Positions 8,689-16,705 of a DNA stretch of 64,000 nucleotides are shown here, piece after piece. Both the position numbers and the translations under genes were made by a program. A model generated the notes under the pieces. The model was not told the DNA's origin. It did not search any database and saw nothing but the letters and a program-made list of their open reading frames with translations. Source of the stretch: Paraneptunicella aestuarii (GTDB lineage Bacteria; Pseudomonadota; Gammaproteobacteria; Enterobacterales; Alteromonadaceae). Each line of letters starts with the position of its first letter. Position 1 is the stretch's first letter. The stretch spans positions 62,001 through 126,000 of the forward strand of contig NZ_CP074570.1 of the NCBI RefSeq assembly GCF_019900845.1, read 5' to 3'.

Positions 8689-9783
8689 ATGCAGACTGCA
8701 CAACCAAAGAATATTTTGATCATCCGACTGAGTGCCATTGGCGATGTGGTGATGGCGTCAGGCTTATTGCCTTCGTTACATGCCTTATATCCCGAAGCTA
8801 AAATCAGTTGGTTGACTGAGCCTGCCACAGCCAGCTTACTGCGTGATCATTCTTTGTTGGAACAAGTCATTGTTTGGGATAAAGCGGCTTGGAAAAAGCG
8901 TTGGAAAAGTGGTGAAAAGCTCGGTGTTTTAAAAGATGTGTTAGCGTTTCGTCGTCAACTCAAACAAGCCAACTTTGATTTGGTGTTAGACACGCAAGGC
9001 TTATTGAAGAGTGGCATTTGGGCGTGGATGTCGGGCGCGAAAAGACGCGTTGGTTTGGGCAGCAAGGAAGGTAGTCAGCACTTGATGACAGAGGTCACAC
9101 CAAGAGACGATGGTGCCATTATCAGTTCCGAGTATCGAGGTTTGGTGAAATACCTTGGCGCTGATGACGCCTTTGTTGAACAGCATTACAAGATGTCGTT
9201 GAATCAGTTCAGCGACAGCGACCCTCTTGCCGAATTTAAAGCTTCTAAATTAAGCGCTGAACAAGCTTCTCAGTTTTCCGATTATATAGTGTTGTGCCCT
9301 TACACCACTCGTCCGCAAAAGCATTGGTTTGATCATCATTGGATTGAGTTAGCAAAACAACTAGAAAGTAAGTACCAACTACCCTGTTTGGTGCTTGGCG
9401 GGCCTCCAGATAAACCGCTTGCTGAAAAGCTGGTGGCGCAGATGCCAAATGCCTTTAATCTGGCCGGGGAAACTTCCTTGATGGCGTCAAATCAGGTTAT
9501 CAGTAACGCTCGTTTTGTGGTGGGTGTTGATACCGGTATTACTCACATGGGCATCATGCATAATGTACCAACCGTGACGATTTTCGGTTCCACTTGCCCT
9601 TATTCTCAAGCACCGAACACCAAAGTGTTGTACTTGAATAAGCCCTGCTCGCCTTGCCGCCGTCGCCCTACTTGTGGTGGCAGCTTTGACTGTTTGCTGG
9701 AGATTACGCCTGACATGGTTATCGAAGCATTAGCGCAGCTTGAGCTGACTATTTTTCAGCAATCACCTTGCAGCAACCACTGA
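8689..9783 (+). CDS. Glycosyltransferase family 9, ADP-heptose:LPS heptosyltransferase-like
   Basis: The 364-residue protein has a full family 9 architecture. The N-terminal ILIIRLSAIGDVVMASGLLPSL contains the GD acceptor/donor loop. The middle has VLDTQGLLKSGIW, and the C-terminal half has VGVDTGITHMGIMHNVPTVTIFGST near residue 280. The cysteine-rich CSPCRRRPTCGG just after is typical of the WaaC/WaaF/RfaF-like subgroup. It most likely transfers heptose to the Kdo-lipid A core. It lies 17 bases upstream of a family 4 glycosyltransferase and probably shares its transcript. Whether it is WaaC itself cannot be settled by eye. Confidence 0.85.
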   Translation: MQTAQPKNILIIRLSAIGDVVMASGLLPSLHALYPEAKISWLTEPATASLLRDHSLLEQVIVWDKAAWKKRWKSGEKLGVLKDVLAFRRQLKQANFDLVLDTQGLLKSGIWAWMSGAKRRVGLGSKEGSQHLMTEVTPRDDGAIISSEYRGLVKYLGADDAFVEQHYKMSLNQFSDSDPLAEFKASKLSAEQASQFSDYIVLCPYTTRPQKHWFDHHWIELAKQLESKYQLPCLVLGGPPDKPLAEKLVAQMPNAFNLAGETSLMASNQVISNARFVVGVDTGITHMGIMHNVPTVTIFGSTCPYSQAPNTKVLYLNKPCSPCRRRPTCGGSFDCLLEITPDMVIEALAQLELTIFQQSPCSNH

Positions 9784-9800
9784 ATTAGAGAAACACATTA

Positions 9801-10904
9801 ATGAAGATTTTGCATATTGAAGCAGGCAAAAATTTGTATGGTGGCGCGCTACAGGTGTTGTATTTGCTGGGCGGATTAAAGCGCTTGTTCGGTGATAAAG
9901 TTGAGAATGTCTTGATTTGTCCTACCGGGTGCGATTTGGCTTCGGCGGCACAAGAATTTGCCAGTGTTTATGCGATGGAAATGAAAGGTGATGTGGATTT
10001 CGGGCTTAAAGGCCGAATTCAGCAAGTGATCCGCAAGGAAAAGCCGGATTTGGTACATGTCCACAGTCGACGTGGCGCTGATATTTGGGGGCCTTGGGCG
10101 GCTCGTAGTGAAGGCGTTCCTGTGATCTGCTCGCGCAGAGTCGATAACCCTGAGCCTGATTGGTTAGCTAAATTCAAGTACGGCAAATTCAATAAAGTCA
10201 TTACGATCTCCAAGGGTATCCGCGAAGTGCTGTTGTCAGAAGGCGTTCCGCCGGATCATGTGCTTTGTGTCCACAGCGCGGTTGATACCGAGCAATATAA
10301 TCTTGAGAAGCCCGATGGCGACAGAGAGTGGTTTCAGAAGGAATTTGGTTTAGCAGAAGACACTATCACTATTGCTAACTTCGCCCAGATGATTGAACGC
10401 AAAGGGCAGGAAACTTTAATGGAAGCTTTTTCTACTTTGGTGGATGAGTTCCCAACAGCCAAGCTGATGTTATTCGGGAAAGGGCCAAAGCTGGAGCAAT
10501 ATAAAGCGTTTGCTGAGCAGAAAGGGCTTAAAGATAAAGTGATCTTTCCTGGGTTTCGCAATGATATTGCACGTATTTTGCCACATATCGATATCGTCGC
10601 TCACCCGGCTACGATGGAAGGCTTGGGCGTAGCGTTGTTGCAGTCTGCGGCTTGTGGGGTTCCTATTGTGGCTACCGCCGCTGGTGGTATTCCTGAGATT
10701 GTACAAGACGGCTATAACGGTTTTTTGGTCGATGTGGGTGATGTAACTGGTCTGACTAATCGGCTGAAGTTGTTATTGGGTGATGCGCCTCTGCGACATG
10801 CTCAAGGGCTGGCTGGAAGAAATAAAGTGCTGAATGAGTTTTCCATTGATGCCATGGCGAGCGGCAACTATCAGGTTTATTGTGATTTGTTAGATCATAA
10901 ATAG
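9801..10904 (+). CDS. Glycosyltransferase family 4
   Basis: A GT-B fold retaining glycosyltransferase of 367 residues. It starts ILHIEAGKNLYGGALQVLYLL, with the GGA acceptor loop. The C-terminal half has MLFGKGPKLEQYKAFAE, then VIFPGFRNDIARILPHIDIVAHPATMEGLGVALLQSAACGVPIVAT, which carries the EGLG(x)ALLQA donor-binding motif (EX7E) near residue 275. It directly follows the family 9 enzyme and is probably also involved in lipopolysaccharide core synthesis. The exact sugar is not readable from the sequence. Confidence 0.9.
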   Translation: MKILHIEAGKNLYGGALQVLYLLGGLKRLFGDKVENVLICPTGCDLASAAQEFASVYAMEMKGDVDFGLKGRIQQVIRKEKPDLVHVHSRRGADIWGPWAARSEGVPVICSRRVDNPEPDWLAKFKYGKFNKVITISKGIREVLLSEGVPPDHVLCVHSAVDTEQYNLEKPDGDREWFQKEFGLAEDTITIANFAQMIERKGQETLMEAFSTLVDEFPTAKLMLFGKGPKLEQYKAFAEQKGLKDKVIFPGFRNDIARILPHIDIVAHPATMEGLGVALLQSAACGVPIVATAAGGIPEIVQDGYNGFLVDVGDVTGLTNRLKLLLGDAPLRHAQGLAGRNKVLNEFSIDAMASGNYQVYCDLLDHK

Positions 10905-10922
10905 GCTTCCGTATCCCTTTTT

Positions 10923-11066
10923 TTACATCCTGGAAGCAACTATCGGGGCAAGTTCGGGCGGCTCTTCTTGCTCAGTATCACTATCCAACTTTACTATTGT
11001 CACCTCATTGAATCGGCGCTCTAAATACTCGCCAAAATGAATAACCTGATCTCGGGTTAAATAATC
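10923..11066 (-). pseudogene. Possible remnant of a gene between the glycosyltransferase and kbl
   Basis: On the minus strand 47 codons stay open from a stop at 11067 to TAA at 10923-10925. They read DYLTRDQVIHFGEYLERRFN and end in an acidic, proline-rich tail (SDTEQEEPPELAPIVASRM). The composition is protein-like, but there is no ATG, only a late GTG or TTG and no ribosome site. It may be the 3' relic of a decayed gene, or chance. No family recognised. Confidence 0.25.
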
Positions 11067-11146
11067 CTAATCGTATTCTATTCTTATAATTTCTGAATAC
11101 CGATTCACAGAACGAATTACAGATAACACAGATAAAAGGTAAGGTC

Positions 11147-12328
11147 ATGATCGAGCATTTACGTAAGGAAATTGCTGCACTTAAAGAAGAAGGTTTGTAC
11201 AAGAACGAGCGTATTATCACGTCGCAACAAGATGCCGATGTAGAAATTGCTGGTGGTCAGCATGTGCTTAACTTCTGTGCCAACAATTATCTTGGCTTGG
11301 CGAATCATCCTGACTTGATCGCTGCCGCTAAACAAGGTCTGGATGAACATGGCTTTGGTATGGCGTCGGTACGTTTTATCTGTGGTACACAAGACATTCA
11401 TAAAACGCTGGAAAAGAAAATCAGTGATTTTCTGGGCATGGAAGACACCATTCTTTATTCATCCTGTTTTGATGCTAACGCGGGTTTGTTTGAAACCTTA
11501 CTAGGCCCGGAAGATGCCATTATTTCTGATGTGTTAAACCATGCCAGTATTATTGATGGCGTGAGACTGTGTAAGGCTCAGCGTTACCGTTATGCCAACA
11601 ACGACATGGCGGATCTGGAAGCGCAATTAATCGCTGCGACAGAAGCGGGTGCTCGATTCAAACTCATCGCCACCGATGGTGTGTTCTCTATGGACGGCAT
11701 CATTGCTAACCTGAAGGGCGTGTGTGATTTGGCAGACAAGTACGGCGCTATGGTGATGGTGGATGATTCTCACGCTGTCGGTTTTGTCGGTGAGAATGGC
11801 CGTGGTAGCCACGAACATTGCGATGTGATGGGACGAGTCGATATTATCACTGGAACATTGGGTAAAGCCCTTGGTGGCGCTTCGGGCGGTTACACTTCTG
11901 CGAAGAAAGAAGTGATCGAGTGGTTACGCCAGCGTTCTCGTCCTTATTTATTTTCTAATTCACTCGCGCCAGCGATTGTTAATGCATCTATTAAAGTGAT
12001 GGATATGCTGTCTAATGGCGCGGAACTGCGTGATAACTTGCGTCGTAACAGCGAACATTATCGTCGCAGAATGTCTGAAGCCGGTTTTACACTGGCTGGT
12101 GCTGATCATGCCATTATTCCTGTTATGTTAGGCGATGCGGTATTGGCGTCTAAAATGGCGGAAAAAATGCTGGAACGTGGCATTTATGTGGTTGGCTTTT
12201 CTTTCCCTGTTGTGCCGAAAGGTCAAGCTAGAATTCGTACCCAAATGTCGGCTGCTCACAGTATTGAGCAACTGGATCGAGCCATTGATGCCTTTATCGA
12301 AGTAGGTAAAGAGTTAGGTGTGATTTAA
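11147..12328 (+). CDS. kbl: 2-amino-3-ketobutyrate CoA ligase (glycine C-acetyltransferase)
   Basis: PLP-dependent enzyme that cleaves 2-amino-3-ketobutyrate with CoA to glycine and acetyl-CoA, the second step of threonine degradation. At 393 residues it matches E. coli Kbl (398). Visible landmarks are [14 protein letters not shown] near 47, [16 protein letters not shown] near 208 (the PLP-contacting Asp and His), and the PLP lysine in [14 protein letters not shown] near 244. A ribosome site GGTAAGG precedes the ATG. The stop overlaps the tdh start (TAATG), so the two are translationally coupled. Confidence 0.97.
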   Translation: MIEHLRKEIAALKEEGLYKNERIITSQQDADVEIAGGQHVLNFCANNYLGLANHPDLIAAAKQGLDEHGFGMASVRFICGTQDIHKTLEKKISDFLGMEDTILYSSCFDANAGLFETLLGPEDAIISDVLNHASIIDGVRLCKAQRYRYANNDMADLEAQLIAATEAGARFKLIATDGVFSMDGIIANLKGVCDLADKYGAMVMVDDSHAVGFVGENGRGSHEHCDVMGRVDIITGTLGKALGGASGGYTSAKKEVIEWLRQRSRPYLFSNSLAPAIVNASIKVMDMLSNGAELRDNLRRNSEHYRRRMSEAGFTLAGADHAIIPVMLGDAVLASKMAEKMLERGIYVVGFSFPVVPKGQARIRTQMSAAHSIEQLDRAIDAFIEVGKELGVI

Positions 12329-13350
12329 TGAAAGCGTTATCTAAACTCCATCCCCAAAAGGGAATCTGGTTAACAGATGCTCAACGTCCTGAAGTTGGGC
12401 ATAACGATCTTTGTATCAAGATCCGTAAAACCGCCATTTGCGGCACAGACATGCATATTTATAACTGGGACGATTGGGCGCAGAAAACCATTCCTGTGCC
12501 TATGGTTGTAGGGCATGAATATGTCGGTGAAGTGGTGTCTATGGGTCAGGAAGTGCGCGGCTTTGAAATAGGCGATCGCGTTTCTGGTGAAGGCCATATT
12601 ACCTGCGGTCATTGCCGTAATTGCCGCGCGGGACGACGTCATTTATGTCGTAATACCGTGGGCGTGGGTGTTGATCGCCCTGGTGCTTTCGCGGAATATC
12701 TGGTTATTCCTGCTTTCAATGCGTTTAAAATTCCTGACAATATCAGTGATGAGCTGGCATCGATTTTCGACCCCTTCGGTAACGCAGTACACACGGCCTT
12801 GTCTTTTGATTTGGTTGGTGAAGATGTGCTGATTACTGGCGCTGGCCCTATTGGTATTATGGCAGCAGCGGTTGCTCGTCATGTGGGTGCTCGTCATGTT
12901 GTTATTACCGATGTGAATGAATATCGTTTGGATCTGGCAAAGAAAATGGGGGCAACTCGTGCGGTTAACGTTACCTCCCAGTCTTTAGGCGATGTGATGG
13001 CTGAGCTGGGAATGACCGAAGGGTTTGATGTTGGTTTGGAAATGTCTGGTGTTCCTTCTGCGTTCTCGGAAATGCTGGCTAAAATGAATCATGGCGGTAA
13101 AATCGCCATGCTCGGCATTCCTCCATCGGCAATGGCCATTGATTGGAATAAGGTGATTTTTAAAGGTTTGGTGATCAAAGGCGTTTACGGTCGGGAGATG
13201 TTTGAGACCTGGTATAAGATGGCAAGCTTGCTGCAAAGTGGCTTGGATCTTAGTCCAATTATTACACATGAATTTGATATTGAAGACTTCCAACAAGGCT
13301 TTGATGCCATGGGGTCTGGTAAATCTGGAAAGGTATTATTGAAATGGTAG
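12328..13350 (+). CDS. tdh: L-threonine 3-dehydrogenase
   Basis: Zinc-dependent, NAD-using medium-chain dehydrogenase that oxidises threonine to 2-amino-3-ketobutyrate, feeding Kbl. The 340-residue protein has the catalytic zinc site ([15 protein letters not shown], then GHEYVGEVV), the structural zinc cluster [15 protein letters not shown] near 93-107, and the nucleotide-binding [10 protein letters not shown] near 171. Length and sequence match E. coli Tdh (341). The start overlaps the kbl stop by one base and the end overlaps glpE by 7 bases. Confidence 0.97.
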   Translation: MKALSKLHPQKGIWLTDAQRPEVGHNDLCIKIRKTAICGTDMHIYNWDDWAQKTIPVPMVVGHEYVGEVVSMGQEVRGFEIGDRVSGEGHITCGHCRNCRAGRRHLCRNTVGVGVDRPGAFAEYLVIPAFNAFKIPDNISDELASIFDPFGNAVHTALSFDLVGEDVLITGAGPIGIMAAAVARHVGARHVVITDVNEYRLDLAKKMGATRAVNVTSQSLGDVMAELGMTEGFDVGLEMSGVPSAFSEMLAKMNHGGKIAMLGIPPSAMAIDWNKVIFKGLVIKGVYGREMFETWYKMASLLQSGLDLSPIITHEFDIEDFQQGFDAMGSGKSGKVLLKW

Positions 13351-13649
13351 CAAGCTTTAAGCATATCTCCGTTGAAGATACACGCAAGTGCATCGACGAT
13401 GGTAAAACGGCGATTGTCGATATTCGTGATCCGGCTTCTTATACGCAGGGGAAAATCGGTAATGCCACTCGTCTGGACAATGCCTCAATTCCGGTTTTTC
13501 TTGCAAATACACCCAAAGATACACCTGTGATTGTGTATTGTTATCGTGGTGTTGGTAGTCAGCAAGTTGCACAGTTTTTGTGTGATCAAGGGTTCGAAGA
13601 CGTGTCCAGCATGGATGGCGGTTACGAAGCCTGGAATCTGGCTTCTTAA
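13344..13649 (+). CDS. glpE: Thiosulfate sulfurtransferase GlpE (single-domain rhodanese)
   Basis: A 101-residue single rhodanese domain that transfers sulfane sulfur from thiosulfate to cyanide or thioredoxin in vitro. The active-site loop CYRGVGS near residue 66 holds the catalytic cysteine, preceded by [17 protein letters not shown] near 26 is the typical first rhodanese motif. The start lies inside the end of tdh, so it is read from the kbl-tdh message. In E. coli glpE sits with glpG and glpR. Here glpE-glpG is kept but joined to the threonine genes, and glpR is absent. Confidence 0.9.
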   Translation: MVASFKHISVEDTRKCIDDGKTAIVDIRDPASYTQGKIGNATRLDNASIPVFLANTPKDTPVIVYCYRGVGSQQVAQFLCDQGFEDVSSMDGGYEAWNLAS

Positions 13650-13657
13650 GGATTTAG

Positions 13658-13683
13658 CGCAGGTTGGCATGAGTTAGCCTGCG
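13658..13683 (+). terminator. Hairpin between glpE and glpG
   Basis: CGCAGG (13658-13663) pairs perfectly with CCTGCG (13678-13683) around a 14-nt loop, 8 bases after the glpE stop and directly before the glpG start region. Only three T residues follow, so it is a weak terminator at best and may modulate glpG expression or limit decay of the upstream message. Confidence 0.35.
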
Positions 13684-13690
13684 TTTCCTG

Positions 13691-14578
13691 TTGCCTGCAT
13701 TATCTGTGGAACCTGTCACTTATCCCCGATTTTTGATTTCTCTCGCCGAGGAAGCTCACGCACGTTTACTCGCTAACTATTTACAAAGTCAGCAAATACA
13801 GATCGAAATGCGTAGAGGCGAGGCTCCTTATCCTTATCATCTATTTATTGTTTACCCAGAACAGTGGCAACAAGCGAGCTCCATAACGGAAGCTTTTATA
13901 GCCAATCCAATGGACAAACGCTTTCAGGAAGCGTCGTGGTTAGCTGAGAAACCTTTGTCCAAGCCTATATCATGGCGTATTAATCCCAATAGCTGGATGC
14001 AAACTGTTAAAGCTTATCCTGTTGTGACAGGACTTCTGTTTTCCTGTGTACTGATTTTTTTGAGCTTATTCACGATAGGCGCTTCGGTGTACAACCTGTT
14101 TCAGTTTCAGCCTATTGAGCAAGTAACGATTTCCGGCGAATGGTGGCGGTTGTGGACGCCAGCCTTACTGCATTTTTCTGTACTACATATTGTGTTTAAT
14201 TTGTTGTGGTGGTGGATTTTAGGAAAAGTGCTGGAACAAAGATTTGGGCACTTTTTCATTGTCATGTTTTTTCTGGTCACAGCGATCAGCTCTAATTATG
14301 CTCAGTTTCTGGATGGTGGGGCGAATTTTGGTGGGCTGTCTGGTGTGGTTTATGCTTTGTTTGGATTTGTCTGGTGGGTTGGCTGGTTAAAACCTGAGTG
14401 GGGAATGGGACTACCAAAGCCGCTAGTGGGCTTTATGCTGATTTGGTTAGTGCTGGGATATGCCGATGCCCTGTGGGTTAATATGGCTAATTCGGCACAT
14501 TCTGTTGGATTGTTGTCGGGCTGTTTTATCGCATTGATATTGTGCAAATGGGATTGGGGCATCAGAGTTAGAGACTAA
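13691..14578 (+). CDS. glpG: Rhomboid intramembrane serine protease GlpG
   Basis: Cleaves transmembrane segments in the inner membrane. The 295-residue protein has an N-terminal cytoplasmic domain, then six membrane helices. The first-loop signature EWWRLWTPALLHFSVLHIVF near residue 150 is present. The catalytic Ser is in GGLSGVVYALFG near 215 (GxSG), and the catalytic His is in NSAHSVGLLSG near 262. The start is uncertain: TTG at 13691 or GTG at 13706, neither with a clear ribosome site. Length is close to E. coli GlpG (276). It is the last gene of the kbl-tdh-glpE-glpG run, and its stop lies inside a strong hairpin. Confidence 0.92.
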   Translation: MPALSVEPVTYPRFLISLAEEAHARLLANYLQSQQIQIEMRRGEAPYPYHLFIVYPEQWQQASSITEAFIANPMDKRFQEASWLAEKPLSKPISWRINPNSWMQTVKAYPVVTGLLFSCVLIFLSLFTIGASVYNLFQFQPIEQVTISGEWWRLWTPALLHFSVLHIVFNLLWWWILGKVLEQRFGHFFIVMFFLVTAISSNYAQFLDGGANFGGLSGVVYALFGFVWWVGWLKPEWGMGLPKPLVGFMLIWLVLGYADALWVNMANSAHSVGLLSGCFIALILCKWDWGIRVRD

Positions 14579-14586
14579 CTCTGATG
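14560..14586. terminator. 12-bp perfect hairpin across the glpG stop codon
   Basis: CATCAGAGTTAG (14560-14571) and CTAACTCTGATG (14575-14586) are exact reverse complements with a 3-nt loop. The glpG stop (14576-14578) is inside the right arm. The opposing FliL-like gene ends 8 bases further on, so the stem can form in both messages. No T-run follows on either strand, but the stem is long enough to block exonucleases or pause polymerase. Confidence 0.55.
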
Positions 14587-14593
14587 TAAGAAA

Positions 14594-14986
14594 TTAGCCT
14601 TGATACAAGTATTTGGTGAAGATAACGTCTTTAATCATTTCGCTGCCGGTTTCACGCTTCATCAATTTGCGTAGTTCCTGCAAACAGGCTCGCCGTATTT
14701 CTTCCCGTCCAGTTAGTGATTTCACTTTATCTTCTGGCTGGCTTCCAAAAATTTCGATAGCAGTGGCACGTAATAATGGAGAATGATGTTCAGTCGCTTC
14801 GATAAACTTGCTATCCTCCAGCATCAATTCCACTGTAACACGTACATAACCCAATTTGGCGCTTGAAGGGCCAATGTAGTTTGTCACAATGTCGGGTTCC
14901 AGGCCAAAATAAGCGAAGTCCGCTTTTGCTGGCAGGGAAAGCAGGAAAGAGGCAGCACAGATCCATAAATATTTGCGTAAATTCAT
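14594..14986 (-). CDS. FliL-like secreted protein
   Basis: A 130-residue protein with a signal peptide (MNLRKYLWICAASFLLSLPAKA) and a domain that reads like the periplasmic part of FliL: LGYVRVTVELMLED, then LLRATAIEIFGSQPEDKVKSLTGREEIRRACLQELRKLMKRE and IKDVIFTKYLYQ. FliL assists the flagellar stator. Here there is a cleavable-looking signal rather than a flagellar operon, so it is probably an orphan FliL-family protein, as found in many Alteromonadales and Shewanella. The ATG at 14986 is chosen because it overlaps the stop of an upstream 36-codon ORF (TGATG), implying coupled translation. Confidence 0.7.
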   Translation of the reverse strand: MNLRKYLWICAASFLLSLPAKADFAYFGLEPDIVTNYIGPSSAKLGYVRVTVELMLEDSKFIEATEHHSPLLRATAIEIFGSQPEDKVKSLTGREEIRRACLQELRKLMKRETGSEMIKDVIFTKYLYQG

Positions 14987-15096
14987 CAATGTTTTCCGGC
15001 AACTTTGAACATGTAACCAATGGTGAGTAAGGTTATTCCCAGTAATATGAATAATTCTAGAACAAAAAGAACTGCTACTTTAGTTCTAAATTTCAT
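14986..15096 (-). CDS. Small membrane peptide (36 residues) upstream of the FliL-like gene
   Basis: On the minus strand an ATG at 15096 opens a 36-codon frame that reads MKFRTKVAVLFVLELF at its start and ends FKVAGKH. It has a basic N terminus, one hydrophobic span of about 20 residues (VAVLFVLELFILLGITLLTIGYM) with a single Glu inside, and a basic tail. The stop TGA overlaps the ATG of the FliL-like gene by one base, a typical coupling arrangement. The ribosome site is weak. The topology and the coupling argue for a real gene. The family is not recognised. Confidence 0.55.
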   Translation of the reverse strand: MKFRTKVAVLFVLELFILLGITLLTIGYMFKVAGKH

Positions 15097-15162
15097 TTCG
15101 TTTATGATTATACATAACTTGCTCGGGTTTTCACTTGAACGATTAAAACAGATTAGAGATTA

Positions 15163-15801
15163 ATGAAACAATTTCCTATTGGTGTCGACGGTGAATGGTT
15201 TCAACCCGGCGATTTTCCTATTCCTGATGCACATTTAAAAAATTGGTTAATGGATACAGGTTCTTTAACTGAACGCCTGCAATCTGCTTGTCGAGATTTT
15301 GAAGTTATGGTGCTAGGTCAGGCATTAGCGCCTATCTCCGAATTAGAAACCAGAAGTCTTTATCCTGCTTTGTATTCACTTGCAGAAAGTGAGGATGATA
15401 AGGGAACTGATATTCCTGAAACTCAGGTGCGCGAGGTTATACTGAAAGGTGATGGGCAGCCTTGGGTTTTTGCTCGCTCTTTATTACCACAAGCCTTCAT
15501 TGATACCTGCATGTCGGAATTAGGGGAACTGGGCAATAAACCGTTAGGGAAAATTCTGTTTAATGACGAGCGATTCCAGCGTCAACCCTTTGAATTATTG
15601 CAGTGTGTGCCTGACAGTAAATTACTGAAGGATTTGGCCATGTCATCCAGCCATAATATTTGGGGACGGCGTTCGGTTTTTCAGTATCAGGCACATCGCA
15701 TTATGGTGATTGAGATGTTTCTTCCTTTCTCTCCCGCTTATCGAGAAATGGGGGCTGAGGTTGAGTCTGATATAAACCGAGAGAGTAGTTATGTCGGATA
15801 A
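15163..15801 (+). CDS. ubiC: Chorismate pyruvate-lyase
   Basis: Converts chorismate to 4-hydroxybenzoate and pyruvate, the first committed step of ubiquinone synthesis. The 212-residue protein is longer than E. coli UbiC (165), with a longer N terminus. The conserved core is present: [20 protein letters not shown] near 90-110 (the active-site Arg), [20 protein letters not shown] near 125-145, WGRRSVFQ, and the final VIEMFLP, whose Glu is the expected catalytic acid. The end overlaps ubiA by 11 bases, so the two are co-transcribed. Confidence 0.92.
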   Translation: MKQFPIGVDGEWFQPGDFPIPDAHLKNWLMDTGSLTERLQSACRDFEVMVLGQALAPISELETRSLYPALYSLAESEDDKGTDIPETQVREVILKGDGQPWVFARSLLPQAFIDTCMSELGELGNKPLGKILFNDERFQRQPFELLQCVPDSKLLKDLAMSSSHNIWGRRSVFQYQAHRIMVIEMFLPFSPAYREMGAEVESDINRESSYVG

Positions 15802-16672
15802 TTCCATGCCTGTTTCAAGCTCTACCTGGCAAGGGTATTGGCAGCTTATGCGTGCTGACAAACCCATTGGCACTTACTTGCTTTTATGGCCGACGCTTTG
15901 GGGCTTATGGATTGCTTCTGAAGGTTTACCCAGCTGGCATCATTTGCTTGTGTTTATTGCCGGCGTTTATCTAATGCGAGCGGCGGGCTGTGTTATTAAT
16001 GATTACGCAGATCGCGGTTTTGATGGCAAGGTAAAACGTACTTCAGCTCGTCCTTTAGTTACTGGGCAAGTAACCGAAAAAGGCGCTTTGACACTGTTTG
16101 CTGCTTTGGTTCTGGTGTCGTTTTTATTAGTTCTCTCCTTGAATATTGAAACTATTTTGATGTCGGTTGTGGCGCTGATTCTGGCTGCCAGTTACCCCTT
16201 TATGAAGCGCTACACATATATGCCACAGTTTGTGCTGGGAATGGCTTTTAGCTGGGGAATTCCTATGAGTTTCACGGCTGTTTCTGGTACGGTTCCCTGG
16301 TGGGGATGGGCGCTTTATGTTGCTAACCTGCTTTGGACGGTAGCTTACGATACCATGTACGCCATGGTGGATCGTGACGATGATTTGCAGATTGGGGTGA
16401 AGTCCACAGCTATTCTGTTTGGGCAAAATGATAAGTTAATTATTGGGCTATTGCAGCTTGCTACGTTAGGCATACTGGCTATTTTGATATGGTATTTTAG
16501 CTGGGGTTGGCCAGTGGTGCTTGCTTTGCTTGTTTCGGCAATGTTGTTTGCTTATGAGCAGTGGTTAATACGCAATAGAGAGCGTGACCCATGCTTCAAG
16601 GCGTTCTTGCATAACAACTATGTGGGCATGGTGATTTTTGCAGGGATTGCTGCCCAGTATTGGGCAGCTTAA
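15791..16672 (+). CDS. ubiA: 4-hydroxybenzoate octaprenyltransferase
   Basis: Inner-membrane enzyme that prenylates 4-hydroxybenzoate, the second ubiquinone step. The 293-residue protein has the first Asp-rich motif [20 protein letters not shown] near residue 67 and the second in [20 protein letters not shown] near 190. These bind the Mg-pyrophosphate of the polyprenyl donor. Around eight membrane helices are visible. Gene order ubiC-ubiA followed by plsB on the opposite strand equals that of E. coli. plsB converges on it after 33 bases. Confidence 0.95.
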   Translation: MSDNSMPVSSSTWQGYWQLMRADKPIGTYLLLWPTLWGLWIASEGLPSWHHLLVFIAGVYLMRAAGCVINDYADRGFDGKVKRTSARPLVTGQVTEKGALTLFAALVLVSFLLVLSLNIETILMSVVALILAASYPFMKRYTYMPQFVLGMAFSWGIPMSFTAVSGTVPWWGWALYVANLLWTVAYDTMYAMVDRDDDLQIGVKSTAILFGQNDKLIIGLLQLATLGILAILIWYFSWGWPVVLALLVSAMLFAYEQWLIRNRERDPCFKAFLHNNYVGMVIFAGIAAQYWAA

Positions 16673-16705
16673 AAGCGCTTTCGTTGTTTTGCTTGTGACA
16701 ATCAA

